In this document: positions 47,873 through 60,351 of the stretch, in pieces
Numbering within the stretch: the first letter of the stretch is position 1
How the letters are laid out: each line of letters opens with the position of its first letter
DNA from: Leucaena leucocephala
Taxonomy: Eukaryota > Streptophyta > Magnoliopsida > Fabales > Fabaceae
Direction: 5' to 3'
DNA: 64,000 nucleotides
Assembly: GCA_037074615.1 (NCBI GenBank)
Contig: CM073522.1
Span: forward strand, 31,742,962-31,806,961
The notes under the pieces: generated by a model
What the model saw: the letters and a program-made list of their open reading frames with translations, nothing else
Told to the model about the DNA's origin: nothing
The model's database searches: none
Translations under genes and position numbers: made by a program

Positions 47873-50800
47873 ATGGAAATGAATGGTGCTTTATCTGATA
47901 GCAGCTGTACTCGATTTCAGAAAACTGCTCCGGTGAGGGAATCGTCGTCTCCGGCAGCCGTGGTAGGTGGTAATTCGCGACCCATGAATGTGGTTGACGA
48001 GTTTGACCCCTGGAAGGGACAGGCATCTTTCAAGAGCTGGGCCAAGCAAACTGAGGAGAGCTACCAGTTGCAGCAGGCTCTGGCGCTTCGTCTTTCATCG
48101 CAGGCTGCTTGTGCAGATGATCCCAATTTCCTGGACTTGGAATCTAGCTCTTCATCCAGTTCGGCCGAGGCAGTGTCTCATCGATTTTGGGTATGCAATT
48201 TCCCCCCCTGCAAAAATGTTATATTTTCATTTTTCTTGCGGGTATTACGGAAGATTCTCGTGGGAATTCCTTTTTTATTTGTTTTTCAAAATCATGGTTG
48301 GAAGGTTCAATATTGGGACATGGGGGAGGGAAAGGAGTTGCTATATAGTTGTCTGTAAATACTTCGAGTTATATTTTTAATTTTAGTTATTTCAAATGAA
48401 TTGATTCGTTGAGAAGATCAAATGAATAACGGAAGGTGATGAGCTCATACTTCTTTCTGGGTTTCAAAGGAAATCTCATCTTGATTTGCTTACGTGCCAT
48501 TCATATGGTTTCTATTTGCAATTTTGCTTAGCATTTGACAGTAAGTTTGCTTGAGTAATGTCATATCCATAGTATAACACCAAGTAAATTTTCAACCATT
48601 TTCTTTAACTTTAAATGTTTTTTAAATAACGGGGACCAGATCAAGTAAGTTCGCCTGAATATAATATAATATGCCCCTTAGCTGTGAATACCAAGTAAAT
48701 TTTGAACTATTTGTTTAAAATTTAAATGCTTTCTCCTTTACTGGACCAGGTTAATGTTGCACATGCACATGACCTCACATACGTAATTGCGGGTGCACAC
48801 ATTTGCTCATGCACACACCAAACATGTGGGGCTAGTCTTGTTCTAAAAAAATGTGATTTAAATGCATTTTCCTTTTACATTGATCAGGTCAATGGTTGTT
48901 TGCAATACTCAGACAAAATTCCAGATGGATTTTATCTTATCCATGGGATGGATGCATATACATGGACTATAAGTGCTGATCTGCAGAATGTTGGCCTGAT
49001 TCCATCATTTGAATCACTGATGTCGGTTGAACCATGTGATGATTTGTCAGTTGTAGTGATTGCAATTGACAAATCAAGAGATCCTGGTTTGAGAGAACTG
49101 CTAAATGGCATAATTAGTCTTTCTAATAACTGGATTACTAAAAAGGATGTAATCGATCATCTTGCAAATCTTGTTTGCAGTAGGTTGGGGTAAGTGTACC
49201 CATCTCTAATATTGAAAAGGTTAAAAAAAAAAAAAACGTCTTAGAATTCACTTTTATTGACCTCTTCTTGACAAGCTTTTGTTGTTTTCAAAAGGGGGGA
49301 AACCTGGACTGAAGAAAACTTAGCTTCGCGCTGGAAGGAGTGCACTCAAATTCTAAAAGACATCCTTCATTCTGTCATTCTTCCAATTGGAAGCTTAACT
49401 TTTGGCTTATGTGTCCACCGAGCATTGCTCTTTAAAGTATTCTTTTACATCTATCTATAATTTAGCACATTATATTTTTATAAATTATAATAAAACTATT
49501 CAATGATTCAATGAACATTATCTCAACATAATGCTTTTGAGTTGAAGTGTTCTTGACATGCTTTCATAGCCACTATGACCAAGGGTCATAAGTTTAGTCC
49601 TTGCCAACATTCCCTCAATTGAAATTAAATTTCAGCATAAGTTTTCATATGCTTGTATTTGATCCACACTTATAATAAGAAAATTATTCTGATTGGATAG
49701 ATTTTGTATAATATCATTATCAATGGAATAACCATCAATTTCACAACCAAAAATATATCTTCCATTTAGTGTATCATTTTCCCCTCATAATTTGGCGTCT
49801 GAGTGCCTACTATTAACTTTTGACATTGCAGGCATTAGCTGACTCAGTGAACCTTCCATGCCGAATTGTCAAGGGTTGCAAGTATTGTAAAAAGGATGTA
49901 GGTGCCTCATGTTTAGTGCAAATTGGCCCTGAAAGGTTTGTTTCATTGGTTAATTAATTAAATCATTGGTAAACTTCAAATGATTATTTTGAACTAAATG
50001 CAATGCTATTTTAAGTAAGAAGTAATTAAAATGGGTAAAAATTGGTTTTTAAGCATTTATATAACCTAACTAAATCCAAATAGGGGGAAGGCATGTATAT
50101 TTGTGTGTGTATTATATTCATATTTACACTTCACATTATTTATATAGAACTTTGAAATCGTAATGTGCAAAGAGTGGAATAAATGAAGATCTATATAAAT
50201 AATGTCAAGGGTAAATATGAAGATAATACACACACAAATATGTATGCCTTGCCCCCATTTGGATTCAGTTTGGTTATATAAATGCGGTTTTTCTGAAGAA
50301 ATCAGAAGAAAATAATATTGTTTGCACTTTTGCAGGGAGTATTTGATTGATTTGGTTGGAAGGCCAGGGGCTATGAGCCAGCCCGATTCTTCGCTTAATT
50401 CTGCATCTTCATTATTAATTGCATCACCACTATGTCATCCAAAGTTCAAGCCAGTTGAAACTGCTGAATATTCAAAGACATTAGCCCAATTGTATTTCTT
50501 GGACTGTCAAGGACTGCAACTTGTATTTGACTCCAAGTCAGGTTATTTTCTCTGATTCTCTGCATGTACGCTATTCATATGTCTTATACTTGGAGGTGGG
50601 GGGTGAATGAAGTGGCATGGTGGAACTAGGTAGCTGCATGGAAGGCTGGAATAGCTTTGAAGGAATGTGGGATGAGGGAAGTTTCTAAATTTGATGGCTA
50701 CAGATAAATTATTAGGGCATTCTAGTTTGTTCAGTTATGTGGACCTTATTTCTGATTAACATGCTGTATTTCATTCAAAATAAGCTTGCTTTTTAATGGC

Positions 50801-53800
50801 TCAGTTGAGATTCTTATATGCAATGCTGATAGAGAGCCTAGGAAAATAAAAAATACATTAATACGATAAATGGGATCAACCAAAATCACAGGGAAGAGCT
50901 GAATTGAGGAGGTTGATGCCCCAAAAGGGGAGTTAGCCATTGGGTATCAATGCTGATCACCCAACAGCTCATTGAGAAAAGACGGGTTCTTGTCATAAAA
51001 ATAAGGACTGGAATCAGGCTTGGATTCTCTAGATTTGAGACGTTTTAGAATATTTCAACTGGGCAGTGCATTAAGATTCATGCTTGTTAACATGTGGTAT
51101 AGCATTTGCTTGAATGCAGTGGTTTTTCTGTCCTCGTTGCTTCTGCAGTGTCACAATATTAACATTTGCCAGTGGAATGTTCATGTAGTGTTCTTAATTT
51201 TTATTTGCTATATGGTTGTAAATCTGTTTATTTTCTCATGGAAATAAAGACAATAATGAAATAATTTCCAGGTTTTTTTAAAAAAAAAAACTGTTATTAA
51301 GTGATATATCTCCTGACTATTGGTTTGTCTCCTGTGATATTGTCACCTAAGAAATCTTAACGTTTGTATAAATATTGTTAAGGGTGAATGGTGAAATAAT
51401 ACTGTAAGTACTGATTTCCACCATGACAGGTGGTGCAATTGATCATAATGATGAAATCGACAGAAGGCCTACTGAAGCTTTTAATGCAAACCATGCAGGT
51501 GGGAAAATTCATCTGACTGCTTTGATAAGAATGAATCACCTCTATGTTAAAGAGCAGATCACCCAGTCATTAAAAATGATTAATGTTTAATGAACGAAAT
51601 AATATCATAATTAATAAACTCAATAATCAATATGCTCTTCCTGGAGGTTCTTTGGCTGTCATACTCCGTTGGCATCGTATGGCGTCCATTTGATATGCCA
51701 AGCTAATTTATTTTTGCAGAAGAGTATGCGTTATTCAGAAACGCAAACCAGTCAGTATTGGATAGTCCGAGTCACCGTGTTGATCTTGATGAGGATGGTC
51801 TGGAAATTTTATGGAGTGAACTTATTTTGAAAGATAAAATTGGAACAGGTATGTTATTTTACACCTCGTGATTTTCATACCGAAAAGTTTCCAGATGCTC
51901 TGTATTTTTATATATCTCAGTGACATGTATCATGAAAGAAGTTTGAATGGCAACTGCATTTCAGGTTCATTTGGAACTGTCCTTCGTGCAGATTGGCGTG
52001 GTTGTGTAAGGATTTATTTTCCTAAACTTCTTGGTTTTTTTTGGTGATATGCTTCCTTTTGCATCATAAGCATATTCATATTTACATCGTTGTTCAAGGG
52101 GACGTTAAATGATGACTCCCGACAATGTTGTGCTAGAGAAATAGACCATAGTTAAGTATCTTCTCTAAAAATCAAATTTAAGATTTAGAGGAATTTAACG
52201 GACCTTATATCGCTAGACTAACTTATTTTTTAATAAAACAGTGAAAAAAATTACAGCAGCTTTAGACTAAATCAGAATCAAGCTGCTTATTACTGCAAGT
52301 ATCAAACTCTATAACAGAAGACAACTCTTAGGTAGGTTTGGTACTTAGCAACCACAGCGAGAGAGTTCTTTGCCAACCAGTCAGCAGCTTCCTTGGCCCT
52401 ACGAAGAATTGATTTAACTATAATTTCCCACCTCCTAGACATAACATCCTTGACTTGCTGCCGAACTTCCCTATCTGAATGCATACTGACATCTTACTAT
52501 TCAGAAGTTTTACCGCATCAGCTGAGTCCGTTTCTAAGAGAACCCATATAAAACTGCGATCCCATGCCAACTTCAGCCCAAGCATACAACCCCACAGTTC
52601 AGCCGAGAGAGGGTTTGTAGAAGATACCGAAAATATCTAGGAGAGATTATAGGGATTAGATGCTGATGATAATCTGATCTGCTTTTATTATTTTTATTCT
52701 TTCGTTGATTATAAATCCCTCAATATCAGGCCAACATGATTGGCTCTGATTCCTCCCTTACTATATATATGTACCGACTGTGATTGACCAATATATGTGA
52801 AATACAATTCTCCTTCTACCATCAACGTTCAAACGTACATGGTATCAGAGCTGGATGGAGAATCATCGAACTCATCTTTGTCAGAAATGGAGTCGCACGA
52901 TCGACCAGAGGGAGTGCCCAAGAATAGGTCCTAAAAAATCTTCAATATTGAAGGGTCGACGGCGCTGCTTGTGTAAGAAAAGCTCACCGGCGACAACTAT
53001 ATGGAATGGGCACAGTCGATGAAGCTGGCCATTGATGGTCAGGATAAGCTGTACTACATCACCAACGACGCACCTGTCTCTGGAGACGGACAGACGCAGA
53101 GGAAGTGGAAGTCCGACAAATCTCTGGTTTCTTCGTGGCTCATTAACGTACAAACGTACATGGTTGCCAATGAAGGCATACAAAAGGCTACTTTCATTTC
53201 TTTAGATACCTCCACATCTGGCTTGACTATTCAACTCAGAAATGGCACCATGAATGTTAACTACTTAGCTTTGAACCATCCCTGTTCAAGCAACCTCCAG
53301 CTGTTGGGGGTCTATCCACGTTAGCAAAACCACCTCTAGCTGAGATACTATGATTCCCATCATGGATACTGCTAAGAGTACTTCTCGCTTGTGCAAGAAT
53401 AATATCATTCTGCTCTCCTAAATAATTCTCTCATTTCTTCATCAACCCTGTTGAGTTGACATGGAAGTACATGGACGCTATAATTGAGGAGATATTTTGA
53501 TGAAGGTTTCATGTTTTCTTTGTTCTCATTTTATTATTTTTAAGTAATAGAAACCTATTTTGGCCTATGATCACAGCTCAAAAGTTAAAATTTTATGTCT
53601 ACTGGTTGAGTGTTAAAAGTCATACATTTCCATAGCTGGGCTCTTGCTTTGTGGTTCAAGTTTATCGATTAGGTAGTCTATGACAAGACTATTTTCAAGT
53701 AGGAAACGATACAGAGAAAATTTTGAAAAAAAAATGTTGACTAAAGTAGTTCAAAAGTAGAACTAGTTACCAACATAATTATTTTTTCCCAACGATGTCA

Positions 53801-56753
53801 TTGTCTATGTGTTGGTTGTGTTACCATTATTCCATTCTTTCTATTTTTTGGGAGGGGTGATGGTATCCAATATTGTTACTTAATCCAGAACATGTAATTT
53901 TTAGGACGTTGCTGTGAAAATTCTCAAGGTTCAAGGTTTTGATGCAGAACGATATCATGAATTTAGAAAGGAGGTATGCTTTGTAGTAGATTTTGTATAT
54001 ACGTTTTTATTATTCCACTCAATTTCCCTTCAGTATACCAGTTTGTTTCTCAGGTATCACTCATGAAACGTCTGCGGCATCCAAACATAGTTCTCTTCAT
54101 GGGTGCAGTTTTTGAACAGCCCAACTTGTCAATAGTGACAGAATATTTATCAAGGTGCAATGATTTTCTGGAATGATCATCTTTGAAGTGCTACCTAAAA
54201 TTAAAATTAGAGTGTCACCAAGTAAACAGTCTGATTTGAATTGCAGAGGAAGCTTGTTTGAACTTTTGCGCATGCCAGATGCTAGATCAATTCTCAGTGC
54301 GAAGCGTCGATTAAGTATGGCCTATGATGTGGTATACATTCATTCGGGAAAAGCTGCTAGTCTTGCTGTTTCCATGTCTTTTTTCCATCAAACGTAGAAT
54401 AACACTATTGAGTTGTTGTCTCTGTTGTCCAGGCAAGTGGAATGAATTATCTTCATCAAATGAGATCTCCCATTGTTCATAGAGATCTTAAGTCTCCAAA
54501 TCTTTTGGTGGACGATACTTATACAGTCAAGGTAACTTCAGGAAACCATTGCTTTGCTTGCTACATTGCCTTTTTTCTTGGTTAGTTTTGGCTTTGACTT
54601 GGTTCAAACTCAGATCCTTTTCCACTGATCTAAAGCTAAATGGTGCCTCGTGCATTGCCTTTTTTGCCTTCCACTTGGATTCAAACTCAGATCCTACAGA
54701 GATGGAGATGACTTCAGTGTTAGGAATCTATACCTTATTGGAGCTTACTGCATTATTTGATTTAATACTCAAGTGCTTAGAAACTAAACTAAGAATGCCT
54801 TTTGTTTTGGCCAAACTAAACTAAGAACTTTTATCTTTTCTGTTTTTTTTTTGTGGTTTCTTTTTTCTCATTTTTAAGAGAGCCTGCTCTAAGTCATGTC
54901 ACGGATCTGTGAGATCATTTAAAAATTATATGGACCTGATCAAGAATGAAGGATCTAAAAGATCTTGCTCCATACGGGAAGATAAGGAGCAATAGCACAT
55001 GAAGAAATAGTAGTACAAAGTAGTAAAAGTCCTAATTTATTGCAGCAAAATGGGGGGTTGTGGGGCCTTTGTTCCCCCCCGGGTGATCCCCCTTCCCATC
55101 CCTTAATCTGTTAAGAGAGTGAAGGGAGGCTCAGGGGTGTCCAATCGGCTAATGAGAGTGAGAATTGCCCTGCTTCTGAGTGGTAGGAGGAGATCTTTAT
55201 GTCAAATCGCTCTTACTGACGATGAAAGGGTCAGCTGACGGCTAGTCAATTCACCATTTGCTAACATTGTCTTTACCAAATATTAACAATGTCTAGATTT
55301 TCATTTAGGATTCCTAGATGGAGATGCTTTGTCCCTTGTTTTCTTTATATATATCAAGTAGGTCTCGTGTTGCATAGAGTTTGGAAAATAAACTATAATG
55401 TTTATATTTTATCAACTGGCTTATTAGAATTCTTATATTATATATTAGATGTATAGATATCTTGGAATGAGGCCTCAAATGCGTAGAGTCTTGTAGTCAT
55501 AGTTCATATTTTAAGAGGCATGTTCGTATTTTAAACTGTTTGGTCTAATGTACCCATTCTTGTAACTCTTGCCTTTCTGCATTACCATTATGATTGACAA
55601 ATGTATAGCCTTATCGTTTATGTGCCTTATATTTATGGATGAAAAAATTTATGGTGAGAATATCGGCAACAATCCGTTTTAATATTACGTATCAGGTATG
55701 TGATTTTGGTCTCTCACGGACAAAGGCAAACACATTTCTTTCATCTAAAACAGCTGCAGGGACGGTAAGTTCTATTTCATTCTTTTGGACATTTTGTTAT
55801 TTAAATACATATTTGGCCATTTCACAATCTAAATACATCTCTGTTATGAACATGAACAGCCTGAGTGGATGGCACCAGAAGTCATTCGTGGTGAACCATC
55901 AAATGAAAAATGTGACATATTCAGCTTCGGTGTAATTCTGTGGGAACTAGTGACCCTGCAACAACCTTGGAGAAACTTAAATCCATCTCAGGTTGTTTTC
56001 TTGTCAATGCGCTTTAGATTGTTAGCTAAGTTGTAAATACTATGGACAGAAGAAAATAGAAGTGTTCCTATCTATTATGAACATGATCGTTGCTTTGCTG
56101 TTCTTTTATCTATCTATATATATATGTATGCATATATAAAGACTTGGTCATATTTCCTTCAAAAGTATTGACAAAATATTGGATTGAAGTTTCAAAATCC
56201 ACTTGTTTGGCTTGCTATTCTCTTGACAAGCAGTATTCCGTTACTGTAGGTTGTTGCAGCTGTGGGTTTCATGGGCAAAATACTAGAGATTCCGAGCTAT
56301 GTGAATCCGGAACTGGCGGCGTTGATTCAACTCTGCTGGGCCGTGTAAGTACAAGAAAAGAATTTAAAAAAGGAAGAAAAAGAAAACTTTGGGGCAATAG
56401 ATTCTTGTACTTTTTGTAAAGGAATTTTAAGGGTTATTCTTGTTTCAAAAGATGGATAGATAGATCAAGCAAATAATGGGAAAACATGAAAGTATGTCAA
56501 AATAGTGAATCACATTGAAAAGTGATCGACTTTACTTGCATGATTCTTGGTTTTTCTATCATTTAGATTGGTGTGCCTAAGAATTTTGTTCTTTTTTCTT
56601 TTTGTAATTACATGTTTAATTGACTGCTATATCTCTACCTCCATTGCCATTCTGATAACAATCTGGTTATGTTATAGTGAACCCTCGAGCCGCCCCTCTT
56701 TCTCCTATATTATGAACTGTCTGCAGCAAATGATTGCCGATTCTCAAGGGTGA
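47873..56753 (+). CDS. Raf-like MAP kinase kinase kinase (CTR1/EDR1 group)
   Basis: Sixteen exons: 47873-48190, 48888-49189, 49295-49436, 49832-49935, 50336-50541, 51430-51498, 51720-51848, 51965-52005, 53905-53973, 54054-54154, 54247-54331, 54433-54531, 55696-55764, 55860-55991, 56250-56344 and 56678-56753. They join to 678 aa. Residues about 110-360 form the EDR1/CTR1-type regulatory domain (LASRWKECTQILKDIL, PCRIVKGCKYC). The kinase domain (about 414-675) has the glycine loop IGTGSFGTV, the ATP-binding Lys in VAVKIL (about 442), HRDLKSPN (Asp about 540), CDFGLSR (Asp about 558) and WMAPEVIRGE. The catalytic set is complete. Family members act in ethylene or stress and defence signalling as negative regulators (family knowledge); which pathway applies here is not shown by the sequence. 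The protein is shorter than CTR1 at the N-terminus. Intron 4 holds a foldback element and intron 8 holds retroelement remnants. Confidence 0.92.
50053..50285. mobile_element. Foldback MITE in kinase intron 4
   Basis: Arms of about 100 bp (roughly 50053-50155 and 50183-50285) are inverted copies. GCATTTATATAACC at the left end pairs with GGTTATATAAATGC at the right, and inner blocks such as TATTTGTGTGTGTATTAT pair with ATAATACACACACAAATA. The loop is about 30 bp and there is no open frame. A transcript of the intron could fold into a long hairpin. Confidence 0.85.
52290..52625 (-). mobile_element. LINE RNase H-like fragment in kinase intron 8
   Basis: On the minus strand the sequence encodes, across frameshifts, SAELWGCMLGLKLAWDRS, LLETDSADAVKLLNSKM and AKEAADWLAKNSL. 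These match the order of the RNase H-like domain (RVT_3) found at the 3' end of plant L1-type LINEs. It is a decayed fragment antisense to the kinase gene. Confidence 0.65.
52616..53500 (+). mobile_element. Copia-type LTR retrotransposon remnant in kinase intron 8
   Basis: A likely LTR (starting near 52616 and ending CA at 52839) is followed directly by TGGTATCAGAGC (52840-52851), the tRNA-iMet primer binding site of plant Copia elements. Next comes a gag-like frame with LTGDNYMEWAQSMKLAI and KWKSDKSLVSSWLIN (about 52980-53150), typical of the Copia gag N-terminus. Protease, integrase and reverse transcriptase are missing and no second LTR is seen. Confidence 0.8.
54532..55695. other. Kinase intron 12
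   Basis: This intron of about 1.16 kb contains a short internal near-duplication (CATTGCCTTTTTT and TTCAAACTCAGATCC blocks near 54566-54625 and 54651-54694). It also has an out-of-character G/C-rich stretch at about 55048-55160 that may be an old insertion. No coding sequence is recognised. Confidence 0.5.
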
Positions 56754-57330
56754 ACAAGTTCATGCAGATAATGTGACTTTATACAGAAGTAGAGCAATTT
56801 TTTCAAAAGAAATATATATGTGTGTGTGTGTAAGATCATAGTTTGGTGATGTCATTTTGACTTATTCAAGAGCAAAATTATTTTTCAGGATAATGTATAT
56901 TTAATGTAAATGAATTGAGCTGTTAGCCAGCTCCTTAATTCTTTGACTGACATTGATATTGCCTTTTACACACTCGTAATTGATCTCTGCTATGACCCAA
57001 ACAAATACTTCTAAACCTTTAATATATTAGGACAGAAATTGCACAAGAAAGTAGGATTGAGAACTAAAACTCACTACATTCATAGGTTAAACCCTAACTG
57101 GTACATACACAGACGCAAATGAACTGACACGGGAGGTAACAATTACAGCTTCAAATTACTACAAAACATAACAATGAACAAAGGACCACACTCACAAACA
57201 CAATTCTCACAACACACAACAGACTCTAGAACATAAATACAGGTTTCCCAATCATTCGAGATGGTTGGTGCACTCCACTCCCCAAAGGGCCAAGCCAATT
57301 CCAAATTCTTCTCTGCCTTCTGCTGAGCCA

Positions 57331-57567
57331 AAGGGACAAATTTATACTAATGAGAGTTAGTACAGATGGTAAAAAATGGATTCGTATCTCACAAGGATAC
57401 GAGTTTATTTTTGCTGCTGTTGTGAGGACTTTTTTGGTAGGTGATCTCGTAAGTCCCTTGTAAACGCTCTTTGAACTTTAGAGCTGTGCTTTGACCTTGG
57501 TAGGAGACCGGTGTCAAATTTACCTAAACTTTTTTATAATAGAAGAAAAAAGGGGAACAATTTATAG
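57331..57567 (+). mobile_element. SINE-like element, family A
   Basis: The body (about 57346-57551) is flanked by near-identical repeats (GGGACAAATTTATA and GGGGAACAATTTATA). It shares with the copy at 62660 the order GTATCTCACA, (A)CGTGAGTT/ACGAGTTT, GCTGTTGTG, GTGATCTCGTAA, GACC/AACCGGTGTC/GATACC-like and a T-rich end. Its Pol III boxes are partly decayed. Confidence 0.55.
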
Positions 57568-58509
57568 TACCCCAAAGGTGACTTGCACATGCCTCAACTT
57601 AACCCTCCTATAGACTTTGACTTATGGCAACCCTATAGCTACCCCTACTCTTGTATCCCTTTACCAAAAATGGTTAGTCAAAGGTCTAACCAACAAAAGT
57701 GCCTTTCCCTTTTTCATGTATGCTTCTACGTTTTCAAAAGTGGTCCTAACATTCATCAGGTGCTTTCTTGTTCATCTCCATCTCTCTAATTGTTACTTTG
57801 TTTAGGGGTAAACTTTCATGGAATAGAAAGTGTTGAAACTTGAAAGAACGAACTATACTGTGAAACGTGCAATTCCCCATACTTTTTATATCTAAATTAT
57901 CAGGGGAAGAAAACTAAAAAGTTGGTGCTAAATCTCACGTTTGAAGATGACAAAGCAAGGGTATATGCAGAATGCAGATTAATTCATAGCTTTTACAATC
58001 AGCTCCATTAAAATTTGCTATGAACAAGTTAGAAAGTGTTCTGATGACTAAATTCAGAAGGCAAGGCATTGGTTTTCAGCGATTCAAGTTCAATAATGAT
58101 AATGATTCGTTACCAAGTGAAATTCCTGACTTGCAATATACCTTGTAGTTTTTATATGCTTTTTTATTCTCTGTCAAAACAAAATTTTATAATTCTATCT
58201 ATAAGTCACTTTTAATATATTTTATTAGAATTAAGAGAAAACTTAAATCTCTAAATTATATCTTAAAATTTAATAATTTTTTTAACTTCACTCCTATTTA
58301 ATTTAATATATACTATACTTCATGAGACAGTGTACATAATAATAAATAAAAAGTAAAATTATATATTTATAAAAAAATTAATAATATAACTTATAAAGAT
58401 GATAAAATTGACCTTCAGCGAGTAAATTGACCTTTTACATGTTCATACATAACATTTGATATCTGTTAATTCTTGCATCATCCTTAAAAGCCCCCCCTTT
58501 TTTTAAAGC

Positions 58510-59000
58510 CTTTAGCTACAAGACTAGTTTTGAACAATCTCATCTGCATTATGCTTAATCTTGAATAGCCATTTGCAGTTAATGGGTAATTTTTCCGGTG
58601 GTAAGGGAACTAGAGACCATGCTTCAATTCTTTGTAGAGTCGAAAATTCTTCCTCCACAGTAGTTTTCCAGTGCTTGTTGGAGAGGGCTCCTGAAACTGA
58701 TCCTACTTGGTTGATGATAAGATCAAACTGAAAATGTGAGACATGGGTGTTGTAGATACCCGACTTGGCTAGAGAACATTGGATTAAGAAACATTTGTGT
58801 TTGAGGATGTTTAAACTAGAGATGCATCATGCTGAGTTGCTTCACCTGTTATATGGCAAATAGAACTTGAAGAAACACATTCTTGATGCTCAATTTTAGC
58901 AAGAATAGCTCCTGAAGATGCCATGTATACTTGCAGCCTGTGAACATTTATGGCTGCTAGGATTTGTTGTCTCCATAGAAGAAAGATTTCCTTCATTGAG
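58510..59000 (-). mobile_element. Shattered Copia retrotransposon
   Basis: On the minus strand the segment at 58811-58996 encodes a gag start (FLLWRQQILAAINVHRLQ). The segment at about 58510-58720 encodes the start of reverse transcriptase (HWKTTVEEEFSTL, WSLVPLPPEKLPINCKW, then TSLVAKG after a frameshift). The two ends of the polyprotein lie next to each other, so the protease, integrase and most of the middle have been deleted. LTR-like sequence may extend to about 59300. Confidence 0.8.
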
Positions 59001-59719
59001 CCTGGTAAATATAGTGTGATTGAATATTAGTCCTTTCTTTTAAGTAGTGAACTTTGGGCAGATCTTAATCACTCTAGTGCATTCCAGTGAAAGCTCTGAT
59101 TCCATCAAAACATTAAAGAAACAGAGCCAAACGGGGGGAAAACAAGCACAAAGAAAAGAATATGAAATAGAATGGAAAGGTTTTCTTATCTTAATTGAAT
59201 GCTCAGTACATGTATATATAGGTACCTGGCTACGGTGGTTATAACTTTCTAATAGAACTGCCTAACTTATAAATGTGGTTAACAGAATCAAATAATAAGC
59301 AGTTATAACGTTTCAAAAAGAAGGGGGGAAAGTTAACAAATTGCTTTCAGTTATACTCTCCTAAAATTAACCTGATAAGTGAAAAAAAATGTATAAACCC
59401 AGCTTCTTCATTCCATTCTTTTGGAAATTAAGAAATAATGTCACTAAATTTAAAGTAGGAACCAAAACGAGAGGTACTCAATCCATTCACATGTTGTCCC
59501 CCATTCTCAATTTGAAAGCCATTTATACATGTTCACATCTTAGTTCTCAGAGAGAAAAATTGAATAAGAGAACTATACACATTTTGATTCTACAATACGT
59601 CTGAACTTGAAATACCATTTAAACCAATCGGCTGGGGAGATTTTCAATATAGGAAAAGCGATTATCATGTTGTAAAGAAGGGTGATAAGAATGAAAACAA
59701 GAAGGGCGGCAATGAAGGA

Positions 59720-60163
59720 CTACTTGAGAGCTGCAAGAAGAATAGCTAATGAGATCAAACAGAGTTGCCAGAGAACTTGAACACTTGCCCATGTAAGCAG
59801 ACCCGTCAAACAAAGGGCCAATGCATTGTCAGGATCAGGATCAAGGAGACTCCCCCAATTGAAATTGAAGAAGGGTCGTCGATCTTTGCTCGAATTATCC
59901 TTGTCCCCATTTGAAGAAACGTCGTCTTGTCCTGGTTTGTCTTCTTCCTTCAGTTCGTTCGGCCCATTATCGTTCTCTGCAAATACCACAAGTGTAATGG
60001 GTTTTCTGGGGATCAAAGGTTGGGTTTTCAGGATCGAAGAAGAAGAAGAAGACGAGGGGAAGAAGTAAGAACAAGAAGAAGGGCTTTGCGTTGAAGCTGG
60101 AAAAAATGGAGTTGCGATTGATGATTGGGAGAGAGAAGGGAATCCTAGCATGACTTTTCTCAT
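59720..60163 (-). CDS. Small membrane protein, probably plastid-targeted
   Basis: A single-exon frame of 147 aa. The first 50 or so residues are rich in Ser, Pro and Phe and poor in acidic residues, like a chloroplast transit peptide (inference). An acidic linker (NELKEEDKPGQDD) follows, then WGSLLDPDPDNALAL and a hydrophobic C-terminal segment (about residues 112-146) long enough for one, perhaps two, membrane passes. I do not recognise the family and assign no function. The start is the first ATG in a good leader context; Met at codon 5 is possible. Confidence 0.65.
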   Translation of the reverse strand: MRKVMLGFPSLSQSSIATPFFPASTQSPSSCSYFFPSSSSSSSILKTQPLIPRKPITLVVFAENDNGPNELKEEDKPGQDDVSSNGDKDNSSKDRRPFFNFNWGSLLDPDPDNALALCLTGLLTWASVQVLWQLCLISLAILLAALK

Positions 60164-60279
60164 CCAAATGAGGATGGCTGAGAAAAATCAAAAGGCTTTG
60201 ATTAGAAAACCCGGTTCCAGTCGGTTGGATCGGCGTTTCCGTGTCCCAGCAAGGGAAAGAAAAACAAAAGAATTGAAAG

Positions 60280-60351
60280 CGAAAACAATTAAAGTCAAAC
60301 CCAACCTTTGGATCCGAAGTCAGACGCTCTAATCTACTGCGCTATGCAGTA
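60280..60351 (-). pseudogene. tRNA-Arg(UCG)-like pseudogene
   Basis: The minus strand reads CATAGCGCAGTAGATTAGAG (D arm and A box), then GTCTGACTTCGGATCCAAAG (anticodon arm with loop CTTCGGA, anticodon TCG), then a decayed T arm GGTTTGACTTT. Compared from memory with plant tRNA-Arg(UCG), the 3' half lacks two bases and most differences are C to T. The acceptor ends (TACTGCA and TTTTCG) no longer pair well, so it is unlikely to make a functional tRNA. Confidence 0.6.

Larger units (their letters stand above)
56754..59719. other. Spacer downstream of the kinase gene
   Basis: This spacer contains the probable 3' UTR of the kinase (with a TG run near 56818-56830), a SINE-like copy (about 57346-57551) and a broken Copia element (about 58510-59300). 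I see no intact gene. Confidence 0.55.
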
